NCBI RefSeq assembly: GCF_014198605.1
Contig: NZ_JACIHU010000008.1
Length of the DNA: 64,000 nt
Reading direction: 5' to 3' (one strand)
Source: Rhizobium etli_C
GTDB taxonomy: Bacteria; Pseudomonadota; Alphaproteobacteria; Rhizobiales; Rhizobiaceae
Part shown: positions 27,945 through 35,538 of the stretch, in pieces
Layout: the number at the start of each line of letters is the position of its first letter
Position numbering within the stretch: the stretch's first letter is position 1
Notes under the pieces: generated by a model
What the model was told of the DNA's origin: nothing
What the model saw: the letters and a program-made list of their open reading frames with translations, nothing else
Database searches by the model: none
Position numbers and translations under genes: made by a program

Positions 27945-30131
27945 ATGGACAACCCCACTGACACCGCAGGCAAATGTCCTGTGGCCCATGGCAATACGCC
28001 GCGCGGCCGAGCCAATCGTGACTGGTGGCCGAGCCAGCTGAATGTGCAGATTCTTCATCACAATTCCGGCCGCGCCGATCCGATGGGCAAGGATTTCGAC
28101 TATGCCGAGGAGTTCAAGAAGCTCGATCTCGACGCGCTGAAGAAGGATCTCACCGCGCTGATGACCGATTCGCAGGATTGGTGGCCGGCCGACTTCGGCC
28201 ATTATGGCGGCCTCTTCATCCGCATGGCTTGGCACAGCGCCGGCACCTACCGCATCACCGACGGGCGCGGCGGCGCCGGGCAGGGTCAGCAGCGTTTCGC
28301 GCCGCTCAACAGCTGGCCTGACAACGCCAACCTCGACAAGGCCCGCCGCCTGCTGTGGCCGATCAAGCAGAAATACGGCAACAGCATCTCCTGGGCCGAT
28401 CTTCTGATCCTCACCGGCAACGTTGCGCTCGAATCCATGGGCTTCAAGACCTTCGGCTTCGCCGGCGGCCGCGCCGACGTCTGGGAGCCGGAAGAGCTCT
28501 ACTGGGGTCCTGAAGGCACCTGGCTCGGCGACGAGCGCTATAGCGGCGAACGCCAGCTCGCCGAGCCGCTCGGCGCCGTGCAGATGGGCCTCATCTACGT
28601 CAACCCGGAGGGACCGGGTGGCAATCCCGATCCGCTCGCTTCGGCGCGCGACATCCGCGAAACCTTCGCCCGCATGGCGATGAACGACGAAGAGACCGTG
28701 GCGCTGATCGCCGGCGGCCACACCTTCGGCAAGACGCATGGCGCCGGCGATCCGTCCTTCATCGGCGCCGAGCCGGAAGGCGGCGCGATCGAGGATCAGG
28801 GCCTCGGCTGGAAGAGCTCGTTCGGCACCGGCGTCGGCAAGGACGCCATTACCGCCGGCCTCGAAGTCACCTGGTCGCAGACGCCGACCAAGTGGAGTAA
28901 CTACTTCTTCGAAAACCTCTTCGCCTTCGAATGGGAGCTGACGAAGAGCCCGGCCGGCGCGCATCAGTGGCAGGCCAAGAACGCCGAAGCCACCATTCCG
29001 GATGCCTACGACGCCGGCAAGAAGCATCTGCCGACCATGCTGACGAGCGACCTGGCGCTGCGTTTCGATCCGATCTACGAAAAAATCTCGCGCCGCTTCC
29101 TGGAGAATCCGGATCAGTTCGCCGACGCTTTCGCCCGCGCCTGGTTCAAGCTGACCCACCGCGACATGGGCCCGAAGGTGCGTTATCTCGGCCCCGAGGT
29201 TCCGGCCGAAGACCTGATCTGGCAGGACGTGATCCCGGCCGTCGACCATCCGCTCGTCGATGACAAGGACATTGCCGAGCTGAAGGCTAAGGTTCTCGCC
29301 ACCGGCCTTTCCGTGCAGGAGCTGGTTTCGACCGCCTGGGCGTCGGCCTCGACCTTCCGCGGCTCCGACAAGCGCGGCGGCGCCAATGGCGCGCGCATCC
29401 GCCTTGCCCCGCAGAAGGACTGGGACGCCAACCAGCCGGCCCAGCTCGCCAAGGTGCTCGGCGTTCTCGAAGGCCTCCAGAAGGACTTCAACGCCTCCCA
29501 GACCGGCGGCAAGAAGATCTCGCTCGCCGACCTGATCGTGCTTGCCGGTGCTGCCGGCGTCGAAAGGGCTGCGGCAGCCGGCGGCACCGCCGTCAGCGTG
29601 CCGTTCACGCCGGGCCGCATGGATGCTTCCGAAGCCCAGACGGATGCCCATTCCTTCGCAGCGCTCGAGCCGCGCATCGACGGCTTCCGCAACTACGTGA
29701 ACGACAAGCGTCTGCAGTTCATGAAGCCGGAAGAAGCGCTCGTCGACCGCGCCCAGCTGCTGACGCTGACCGGACCCGAGACGACCGTCCTCGTCGGCGG
29801 CCTGCGCGTGCTGAAGGCAGGCAACCCCGAGCACGGCGTCCTCACCTCTCGTCCCGAGACGCTGACGAACGACTTCTTCGTCAACCTGCTCGACATGGCC
29901 ACACAGTGGGTTCCCGCCGGCAAGGAAGGCGTCTATGAAGGCCGCGACCGACAGACCGGTGCTGCCAAGTGGACCGGCACGCGCGTCGACCTGATCTTCG
30001 GCTCGCACTCCCAGCTGCGCGCCTTCGCCGAAGTCTACGGCCAGGCCGACGCCAAGGAGAAGTTCGTCAAGGACTTCGTCGCCGCCTGGAACAAGGTGAT
30101 GAACGCCGACCGCTTCGATCTCGTCGTCTGA
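27945..30131 (+). CDS. katG: Catalase-peroxidase
   Basis: A 728-residue KatG, full length with both heme-peroxidase halves. Active-site residues are R93, W96 and H97 (FIRMAWHSAGTYR), the partner Tyr218 (GLIYVNPEGPGG) and Met244 of the W-Y-M adduct, and proximal His259 (IAGGHTFGKTHG). ATG 27945 is chosen because AAGGAG (27933-27938) precedes it; an ATG at 27930 is in frame but has no ribosome site. It removes H2O2 and organic peroxides in the cytoplasm. A strong terminator follows. Confidence 0.96.
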   Translation: MDNPTDTAGKCPVAHGNTPRGRANRDWWPSQLNVQILHHNSGRADPMGKDFDYAEEFKKLDLDALKKDLTALMTDSQDWWPADFGHYGGLFIRMAWHSAGTYRITDGRGGAGQGQQRFAPLNSWPDNANLDKARRLLWPIKQKYGNSISWADLLILTGNVALESMGFKTFGFAGGRADVWEPEELYWGPEGTWLGDERYSGERQLAEPLGAVQMGLIYVNPEGPGGNPDPLASARDIRETFARMAMNDEETVALIAGGHTFGKTHGAGDPSFIGAEPEGGAIEDQGLGWKSSFGTGVGKDAITAGLEVTWSQTPTKWSNYFFENLFAFEWELTKSPAGAHQWQAKNAEATIPDAYDAGKKHLPTMLTSDLALRFDPIYEKISRRFLENPDQFADAFARAWFKLTHRDMGPKVRYLGPEVPAEDLIWQDVIPAVDHPLVDDKDIAELKAKVLATGLSVQELVSTAWASASTFRGSDKRGGANGARIRLAPQKDWDANQPAQLAKVLGVLEGLQKDFNASQTGGKKISLADLIVLAGAAGVERAAAAGGTAVSVPFTPGRMDASEAQTDAHSFAALEPRIDGFRNYVNDKRLQFMKPEEALVDRAQLLTLTGPETTVLVGGLRVLKAGNPEHGVLTSRPETLTNDFFVNLLDMATQWVPAGKEGVYEGRDRQTGAAKWTGTRVDLIFGSHSQLRAFAEVYGQADAKEKFVKDFVAAWNKVMNADRFDLVV

Positions 30132-30149
30132 TCGGTCTAGCAAACTTTG

Positions 30150-30183
30150 CCCGGGCGCGGTTTCGGCTGCGCCCGGGTTTTTT
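30150..30183 (+). terminator. katG intrinsic terminator
   Basis: Nine-base arms CCCGGGCGC (30150-30158) and GCGCCCGGG (30169-30177) with a 10-base loop, followed by six T, 18 bases after the katG stop. Confidence 0.9.
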
Positions 30184-30270
30184 ATGCGAATTCCCCAGGG
30201 TGGCTACGACCGCCCAAGCTTCCGATCCTCGACGCACCTGATGGTGGTGCGGCGCGGCCCCTTCCTTGCC

Positions 30271-30401
30271 TCATCCCTGTGCTCGTCACAGGGATCCAGC
30301 GCGCCCAAGCCCTTGGGCGCAGGAGACTCAATTGTTTTCAAAAGAGTCACTCACCGCGCCGACGCGCGGTGCCTGGATTCCTGTGACAGGCACAGGAATG
30401 A
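30271..30401. repeat. Palindromic intergenic repeat (catcCCTGTG family)
   Basis: A long imperfect inverted repeat. The left arm TCATCCCTGTGCTCGTCACA...GGATCCAGC (30271-30300) matches, reversed, GCCTGGATTCCTGTGAC...CACAGGAATGA (30371-30401). Each arm is itself a hairpin. It lies with the next repeat in the 599-base gap between katG and the SDR gene; nothing else is seen there. Confidence 0.7.
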
Positions 30402-30498
30402 CGGAGGAGAGGTGGCGCCTATGTCCACATGATCTGACTTGGTCAGGAGTGTGGAGTTGGCCTCCAGCCACTCCGCAGCCGTCTCATTTCCACTCGAC

Positions 30499-30575
30499 GT
30501 CATCCTCGGCCTTGTGCCGAGGATCTGCTGCCCTATCGACCGGAGGCAGATACTCGGGACAAGCCCGAGTATGAC
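30499..30575. repeat. Palindromic intergenic repeat (GTCATCCTCGG family)
   Basis: The left arm GTCATCCTCGGCCTTGTGCC...GAGGATCTGC and right arm GCAGATACTCGGGACAAGCC...CGAGTATGAC are inverted copies. Related units lie at 32948-33024 and 37467-37581, so this is a dispersed family. Confidence 0.75.
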
Positions 30576-30730
30576 GGAAGAGGGGTCAACCAAGCCATTC
30601 CTTCCCGGATCGTTTTCCGCACCCCGACCATCCGGTCCTCTACGCTCAGACCGTCCCAGCCACGCCGCGAACTTCTAGCCATGGCGGACCTCACATGCGA
30701 TAGAAGATCGACACATTTGGAGGAGTGGAC

Positions 30731-31456
30731 ATGAACGGTTTGCAAGGTAAAGTCGCGGCCATCACCGGAGCTGCCTCGGGTATTGGATTGGCGTCGACCG
30801 AAGCGATCATCTCGGCCGGCGGTACGGTCGTAATGATCGATCGGGACGAGGCGGCGCTGAGTGCTGCCTGCGGCAGGCTCGGAGAGAAGGCGATAGCGCT
30901 GCCGCTCGACCTTCTCAACCCCGAGGATTGCGCCGGCCTGCTTGACGGCATTCTGTCGAAGGCCAGCCAGCTCGACATCTTCCACGCCAATGCCGGCACC
31001 TATATCGGCGGGGATCTGGTGGAGGCCAACCTCGACGCGATCGACCGCATGCTCAATCTGAACGTGAACGTGGTCATCAAGAACGTCCGGACAGTCATGC
31101 CCCACATGATCGAGAGAGGGACGGGAGACATCATCGTCACCAGTTCGGTCGCCGGCCAAGCCGCGGTTCCATGGGAGCCGGTCTATTCGCCTTCGAAGTG
31201 GGCGATGCATTGCTTCGTCCAGACCATGCGGCGGCAGCTCCTCAAGAACGGAATCCGCGTTGGATCCGTCTCGCCGGGCCCTGTCAGCAGCGCTCTGCTG
31301 AAAGACTGGCCGGAGGAAAACCTGCGCAAGGCAAAAGAGGCGGGCGCGCTGATCGAACCTCGCGACGTCGCGGAAGCCGTGCTCTTCATGCTGACCCGGC
31401 CGCGCAACGTGACGATCCGCGACGTGGTGATCCTGCCGAGTTCCTTCGACATCTGA
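30731..31456 (+). CDS. Short-chain dehydrogenase/reductase (sugar-alcohol type)
   Basis: A 241-residue classical SDR. The NAD(P) motif TGAASGIG is at residues 12-19, NAG is in HANAGTYIG, the catalytic Ser is in IIVTSSVAG, and YxxxK is in YSPSKWAM. ATG 30731 follows TTGGAGGAG. The cytosolic oxidoreductase probably uses a polyol or sugar; the specific substrate is unknown. It stands alone between repeats and the vapBC locus. Confidence 0.85.
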   Translation: MNGLQGKVAAITGAASGIGLASTEAIISAGGTVVMIDRDEAALSAACGRLGEKAIALPLDLLNPEDCAGLLDGILSKASQLDIFHANAGTYIGGDLVEANLDAIDRMLNLNVNVVIKNVRTVMPHMIERGTGDIIVTSSVAGQAAVPWEPVYSPSKWAMHCFVQTMRRQLLKNGIRVGSVSPGPVSSALLKDWPEENLRKAKEAGALIEPRDVAEAVLFMLTRPRNVTIRDVVILPSSFDI

Positions 31457-31542
31457 CACGAGGCCGTATGTCCGGAGAGGGCACGCTCCTCTCCGGACAG
31501 ACTGACTGCGCGGGAGGCGGAGCCGGCTTCCCAGCGCAATCG

Positions 31543-31947
31543 TCAGACCGTCCAATCCTCGACATCCAGGCCATCCACGCGCCGGAACTCGCCGACATTG
31601 TTCGTGATGAGAACGAGGTCACGGGTCTTCGCCTGGGCGGCGATCAGGACATCGTAGGGACCGATCGGCGTTCCCTTTGCCGCCAATGCCGCGCGGATCT
31701 CTCCCGATGCCAGCGCATCCTCGCGCTCGAAACCGACGGCGGGGAAATCCGCCATGAACAGGCGCAGGGTTTCGAGATTGTAGGAGATTTTCGCGCTCTT
31801 ATAGGCCCCATAGTAGAGTTCATGCATGACGATTGTGGAAAGCCCGATCGATCCTTCGTCGCTGTCGACCACGCGCTTCAGCAGCGCCTCGGATTTCCTG
31901 TCGATCAGCGCGATCACCGCATTGGTGTCGATAAGATGCGTGATCAC
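31543..31947 (-). CDS. vapC: VapC-type PIN-domain toxin (second locus)
   Basis: A 134-residue PIN ribonuclease. D7 and N8 are in LIDTNAVIALID, E is in STIVMHELYYG, D is in IGPYDVLIAAQA, and the final ITNNVGEFRRVDGL is the FitB/VapC ending. The start codon overlaps the antitoxin stop (ATGA, 31944-31947). Confidence 0.9.
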   Translation of the reverse strand: MITHLIDTNAVIALIDRKSEALLKRVVDSDEGSIGLSTIVMHELYYGAYKSAKISYNLETLRLFMADFPAVGFEREDALASGEIRAALAAKGTPIGPYDVLIAAQAKTRDLVLITNNVGEFRRVDGLDVEDWTV

Positions 31948-32204
31948 TTGAAGAGGTCCTGAAGACCCGGCCTCTCCTGATCCTCCGGCTGCTCCCGTCC
32001 TTGCACCAGAAAATCTTCACTCAGGCCGCGTTCTAGAGCGCTCCTCAGCGACGCCCAGCGCATGCCTGGATCGGCGCGCGGCCGCAGAATGACCGCGTCG
32101 CCTTCACGCGTTACCTCCACCTGATCGACATCGAAGCGGAATTCCTTCGGCAGCCGGACGGCTTGCGAATTGCCGGATTGAAAGACGCGCGCATATTGCG
32201 GCAT
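31944..32204 (-). CDS. vapB: VapB antitoxin, AbrB/MazE-like
   Basis: An 86-residue protein whose N-terminus (MPQYARVFQSGNSQAVRLPK, then EFRF) is the swapped-hairpin AbrB/SpoVT fold found in VapB antitoxins. An acidic C-terminal tail should wrap the toxin. ATG 32204 follows GGAGG with 8-base spacing; the longer frame reads through the operator. It is unrelated to the RHH-type VapB at 7580, so the two loci are independent. Confidence 0.9.
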   Translation of the reverse strand: MPQYARVFQSGNSQAVRLPKEFRFDVDQVEVTREGDAVILRPRADPGMRWASLRSALERGLSEDFLVQGREQPEDQERPGLQDLFK

Positions 32205-32216
32205 GGGAAGGCCTCC

Positions 32217-32250
32217 GATTTTGTATATACCTCTCAGTATATACAAAATC
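32217..32250. promoter_or_regulatory. VapBC operator palindrome
   Basis: Perfect 14-base arms GATTTTGTATATAC / GTATATACAAAATC separated by six bases (CTCTCA), starting 13 bases upstream of vapB. TATA-rich arms indicate that it overlaps the promoter, the normal site for VapB/VapBC autorepression. Confidence 0.85.
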
Positions 32251-32285
32251 AAAGGTGTTTGCGCAAGAATTCTCTGCGGTTTCCG

Positions 32286-32837
32286 CTAGCGCGGCACAAC
32301 ACCGAAAGGCGATAGCGACAGCAGATCCGGATCTTTCGTCGCCGTCGCCTTCGCCACCGCGGCATGGCTCATGCTGTAGCCGTAGGGCAGGACGCGGACG
32401 CCGTCGATCATGAAGAACTGCGCCTGATCCAGGCCGGGCCGCAGGGTGCCCGTCACGGTGACGGTCTCATAGATTTTTTCAAGGTGCAGAGGCTCCTGCG
32501 GAACGACGCGAACCAGCTGGTTGGGCGGCGGCGTGGGCATGTGGCTGCAGGCTCCGGCCCAGGGCACCAGCAGGAATTCATAGACAAGATCGCCGTCCTG
32601 ATCGATTGGCAGGACGAAGCCCGTCAGTTCGACCGGTTGGCCCTCGTCACGCCAGACGAGCGTTTCGCCCTGCGGGCCGCTGACCGTTTTCGGCGACAGC
32701 GGAACTGTCGCTCTGGCCTGATCGGCCGGCCGCAAGGCGCTCCAGAAAATCGGCTGCGCCGCAGCGAGGGCGCCGGACACCGGCCATGCCGAGCCGAGCG
32801 TGAGCACCGTGAATATCAGGAATCTGTGCTTTTTCAT
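32286..32837 (-). CDS. DUF3299-family periplasmic protein
   Basis: A 183-residue secreted protein. The signal peptide ends near residue 26 (SGALAA). The core VELTGFVLPIDQDGDLVYEFLLVPWAGACSHMPTPPPNQLV matches DUF3299, whose hallmark is a GAC.H.PPPPPNQ loop. This family often accompanies MacB-like ABC exporters, but none is seen here. GGGAG precedes ATG 32837. Function is unknown. Confidence 0.75.
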   Translation of the reverse strand: MKKHRFLIFTVLTLGSAWPVSGALAAAQPIFWSALRPADQARATVPLSPKTVSGPQGETLVWRDEGQPVELTGFVLPIDQDGDLVYEFLLVPWAGACSHMPTPPPNQLVRVVPQEPLHLEKIYETVTVTGTLRPGLDQAQFFMIDGVRVLPYGYSMSHAAVAKATATKDPDLLSLSPFGVVPR

Positions 32838-32947
32838 CGCATCTCCCGGGCCGGCCGCTTTAACAGCATTGCCGCTTGCCCGAGGATGCTAACCGATCCC
32901 GCCCGTCCGTCAAAGCTCTCGGTGGTATCGCATCCGACTTAACCAAC

Positions 32948-33024
32948 GTCATCCTCGGCTTTGTGCCGAGGTTGTGCCGCACCTCAACCGTAGCAGATGC
33001 TCGGGGCACAAGTCCGCGCATGAC
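32948..33024. repeat. Palindromic intergenic repeat (GTCATCCTCGG family)
   Basis: GTCATCCTCGGCTTTGTGCC...GAGG and the inverted partner AGATGCTCGGGGCACAAG...CATGAC. Same family as 30499-30575 and 37467-37581. Confidence 0.75.
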
Positions 33025-33058
33025 GAACGGGACGTTGGCAGGCATCGTCAGCAATCAA

Positions 33059-33089
33059 GAGATCCCGTGTGGGGTGGACACGGGATCTC
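33059..33089. terminator. Stem-loop 3' of the SnoaL-like gene
   Basis: Perfect 12-base arms GAGATCCCGTGT / ACACGGGATCTC with a 7-base loop, 21 bases beyond the stop of the leftward gene at 33111. There is no clear T-run, so it may be a bidirectional or rho-assisted end. Confidence 0.5.
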
Positions 33090-33110
33090 CCTGCCGGATC
33101 GGTCGGACCT

Positions 33111-33566
33111 TTACTTCTCCGGCATCATCGAGGAGTGGTGCGAGGTGATCAGCCAGTTCCCGTCCTTGAACTCATAGGTGTAGGTGTAGCGGGCCGGCAC
33201 CTTCGAGCCGTCCTTCATGGTGAAGGTGTAAGTGCCGGTGTCGACGGCCCAGTTGCAGCCGGTCTTGATGGTGCGGCTGTCGATGTGGCCCTTGGGGCTT
33301 TTTTCCAGGAAGTGCTTGAAATAGTCGATGCGCTCTTCCTGGGTGAGGCGCGGCTTGTTTGCCAGCGTCGCGAGCAGCACGGAGTCCGCGCTGTAGTTCT
33401 TGGCAACCTCCTGGGGATTGAGCGTCGCCAGCGAGGCGTTCCAGCGGTCGAAGAGCTTGGCGACCTGCTCTTCGCTTACCGGCGCGCAGGTCGCCGTTTC
33501 GGCCGCGTTGGCGGACTGGACCTGGACGAAACCGATAACGAGGGCGGCAGCAATGATCGTACGCAT
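33111..33566 (-). CDS. Secreted SnoaL/DUF4440-like protein
   Basis: A 151-residue protein with a signal peptide (cut near SANA, residue 21) and one NTF2/SnoaL-like cone fold, seen as VAKLFDRWNASLATLNPQEVAKNYSADSVLLAT and YTFTMKDGSKVPARYTYTYEFKDGNWLITSHHSS. This resembles SgcJ/EcaC-type proteins. AAGGAAAG precedes ATG 33566. The catalytic role is unknown; the final HHSSMMPEK is typical of the group. Confidence 0.75.
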   Translation of the reverse strand: MRTIIAAALVIGFVQVQSANAAETATCAPVSEEQVAKLFDRWNASLATLNPQEVAKNYSADSVLLATLANKPRLTQEERIDYFKHFLEKSPKGHIDSRTIKTGCNWAVDTGTYTFTMKDGSKVPARYTYTYEFKDGNWLITSHHSSMMPEK

Positions 33567-33745
33567 GTTTGACTTTCCTTTGTGGCGGTTCCGGGCGACA
33601 TCGCATCCGTCAACCGCATGACCGATAGTTAAGCGCCGGAGCACCGCGGCCCCATCTGCCGGGTGGCTTCGATCCGATCTGCCGAACGGCATAGATGACA
33701 TTCCCGCCGGAATGACTATCGTGCCCGCGTCATTCATCAGGAGCA

Positions 33746-34882
33746 GTGCCGTTGGGCATAGAGCACAATACAAGTCCGACCCATTCGCCAGATGTTGCAG
33801 AAATGAGGGCGCTTTACCGGGCGGCGGAAGCGCGGGCGGCGCGTCTTCGTTTCATCATCGAGGTTAGGAACCTGCTCGACACACACGCCTTCGAAACGGC
33901 CGCCCCGGAGGCTCTGTCGCGGCTTGCCGATTTTGCGGGCGCAACGCTTGCGACGCTCACCTTTCCCGCACCGCAGGGAAGGACGCCAACGCGGATGACG
34001 ATCGGCCGACCGACCGGGAACGACGCCATCCTCTTCGCTTCCGAGGAGGGCGCCGATCTTTCCCTGACGCTGATCGGCGCGCCCAGGGCGCGCGCCATCG
34101 ACGCCGACGACCGACAGACGCTGGAGGTGGTGGCGGGGCAGCTCGCCGATGCCTGCCATCTCGAACGGCAGGCGGCGGAAAAGCAGGCGCTGCTCGGCGA
34201 TCTCGAGCGGCAGCGCAGCGAACTCGCCGCCCTCGTCGCCCAACTGATCCAGGCGCAGGAGCAGGAAAGGCAGCGGGTGGCGCTTGATCTTCACGACGGC
34301 GCAGCACAGCTTGCCGCCGGCCTCAGCTACCGGCTGCAGGATCTCGCCGCCCGCATCGGCGAGCCGCATGCGCTGAAACCGGAGATCGATCAGCTTGCGG
34401 CGTTGGCGCGCCGCACGGTTGCCGATCTGCGCGCTGCCATCGCCGATCTCCGCCCGCCCGAGCTCGACGATCTCGGCGTCGCCGCAGCGCTCCGCACCCG
34501 CCTCGATGCGATCGACGGTATGGAGGTGGTCGCCGATCTCGATGCCGACGCCGACCGCTGGCCGGCATCGACCGGCATCATCTTCTACCGCGTCGCCCAG
34601 GAGGCGATCACCAATGCGCTCAAGCACGCCGAGGCGAGCCGGCTGATCGTACGCCTTTTCGAGGACGGCGCGGGGCAGGCTCATCTTGAAGTGATCGACA
34701 ACGGCAAGGGTATCGGCGAGGCTCGCCATCCTGAAATTCAGGGAAGGGGAGCCCGGCTCGGCATTGCCGGCATGCGCGAGCGGCTGGTGCTGCTCGGCGG
34801 CCGTTTCGAGATCGGCGCCGGCGTTTCCGGCGGCACGCACGTCCGCGCCGCAGCGCCGCTCAAGCAGGAGACAGCGGGATGA
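33746..34882 (+). CDS. NarL-type sensor histidine kinase (HisKA_3)
   Basis: A 378-residue cytosolic kinase without membrane segments. Residues about 25-145 are GAF-like, followed by a coiled coil at 140-175. The HisKA_3 box has phospho-acceptor H183 in ALDLHDGAAQ, and the HATPase has N290 in QEAITNALKHA and DNGKGIG at 318-324. It should phosphorylate the NarL/FixJ regulator whose start overlaps its stop (ATGA). The start is uncertain: GTG 33746 lies close to AGGAG, and an in-frame TTG at 33752 is better spaced. Confidence 0.88.
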   Translation: MPLGIEHNTSPTHSPDVAEMRALYRAAEARAARLRFIIEVRNLLDTHAFETAAPEALSRLADFAGATLATLTFPAPQGRTPTRMTIGRPTGNDAILFASEEGADLSLTLIGAPRARAIDADDRQTLEVVAGQLADACHLERQAAEKQALLGDLERQRSELAALVAQLIQAQEQERQRVALDLHDGAAQLAAGLSYRLQDLAARIGEPHALKPEIDQLAALARRTVADLRAAIADLRPPELDDLGVAAALRTRLDAIDGMEVVADLDADADRWPASTGIIFYRVAQEAITNALKHAEASRLIVRLFEDGAGQAHLEVIDNGKGIGEARHPEIQGRGARLGIAGMRERLVLLGGRFEIGAGVSGGTHVRAAAPLKQETAG

Positions 34883-35538
34883 CCGCATCCATTCTCGTTG
34901 CCGACGATCACGAAATCGCCCGCGCCGGCCTGATCGCCATGATCGGCGGCCAGGAGGATTTCCATGTCGCCTTCGATGTGCGCGACGGCGCGGAGGCGGT
35001 GGAAGCCGCAGCCCTGCACAAGCCGGATCTGGCGCTCCTCGATATCCGCATGCCTCGAATGGACGGCCTCGCGGCCACGCGGGAAATCCGGCGTGTCTCG
35101 CCCGGCACCCGCGTCATGATCATCACCATGCATGACAGCCTCGATTATCTCGAAGCGGCGATCGAAGCCGGCGCCACCGGCTATCTGCTGAAGGATGCGA
35201 GCCGCGAGGATATTTTGCGCACGATCCGCAGCGTGCTCGAAGGCGACGCCTTCTTCGACGGCCCGCTGGTCGCAAGGCTGTTGAAGCGCGCCACCACCAA
35301 GCCGCAGACCAGCGCCGGCACATTGGAGACGCTGACCGTGCGCGAGCGCGAGGTGCTGACGAAGGTGGCCGAGGGCCTGACCAACAAGGAGATCGGCCGC
35401 GCGCTGAAAATCTCGCCGGGTACTGTCAAGATCCATGTCGAGCGCATCATCGGCAAGCTCGGCGCCGGCGATAGGACGCAGGCCGCCGTCATGGCGGCGC
35501 GCGGCGGGCTGGTGCAGACAGCAAAGGAAGAGCCATGA
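34879..35538 (+). CDS. NarL/FixJ-family response regulator
   Basis: A 219-residue regulator. The receiver domain has D10/D11 and phospho-acceptor D55 (LALLDIRMP), with K in YLLKDAS. A LuxR-type HTH follows from about residue 150 (LTVREREVLTKVAEGLTNKEIGRALKISPGTVKIHVERII). It is translationally coupled to both neighbours (ATGA overlaps at 34879 and 35535). It is a DNA-binding output with unknown targets. Confidence 0.92.
   Translation: MTASILVADDHEIARAGLIAMIGGQEDFHVAFDVRDGAEAVEAAALHKPDLALLDIRMPRMDGLAATREIRRVSPGTRVMIITMHDSLDYLEAAIEAGATGYLLKDASREDILRTIRSVLEGDAFFDGPLVARLLKRATTKPQTSAGTLETLTVREREVLTKVAEGLTNKEIGRALKISPGTVKIHVERIIGKLGAGDRTQAAVMAARGGLVQTAKEEP

Noticed and set aside
27858..30143. 761-codon open frame on the minus strand opposite katG
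   Set aside because: It mirrors katG codons, has no family resemblance and no ribosome site; katG is certain on the other strand.
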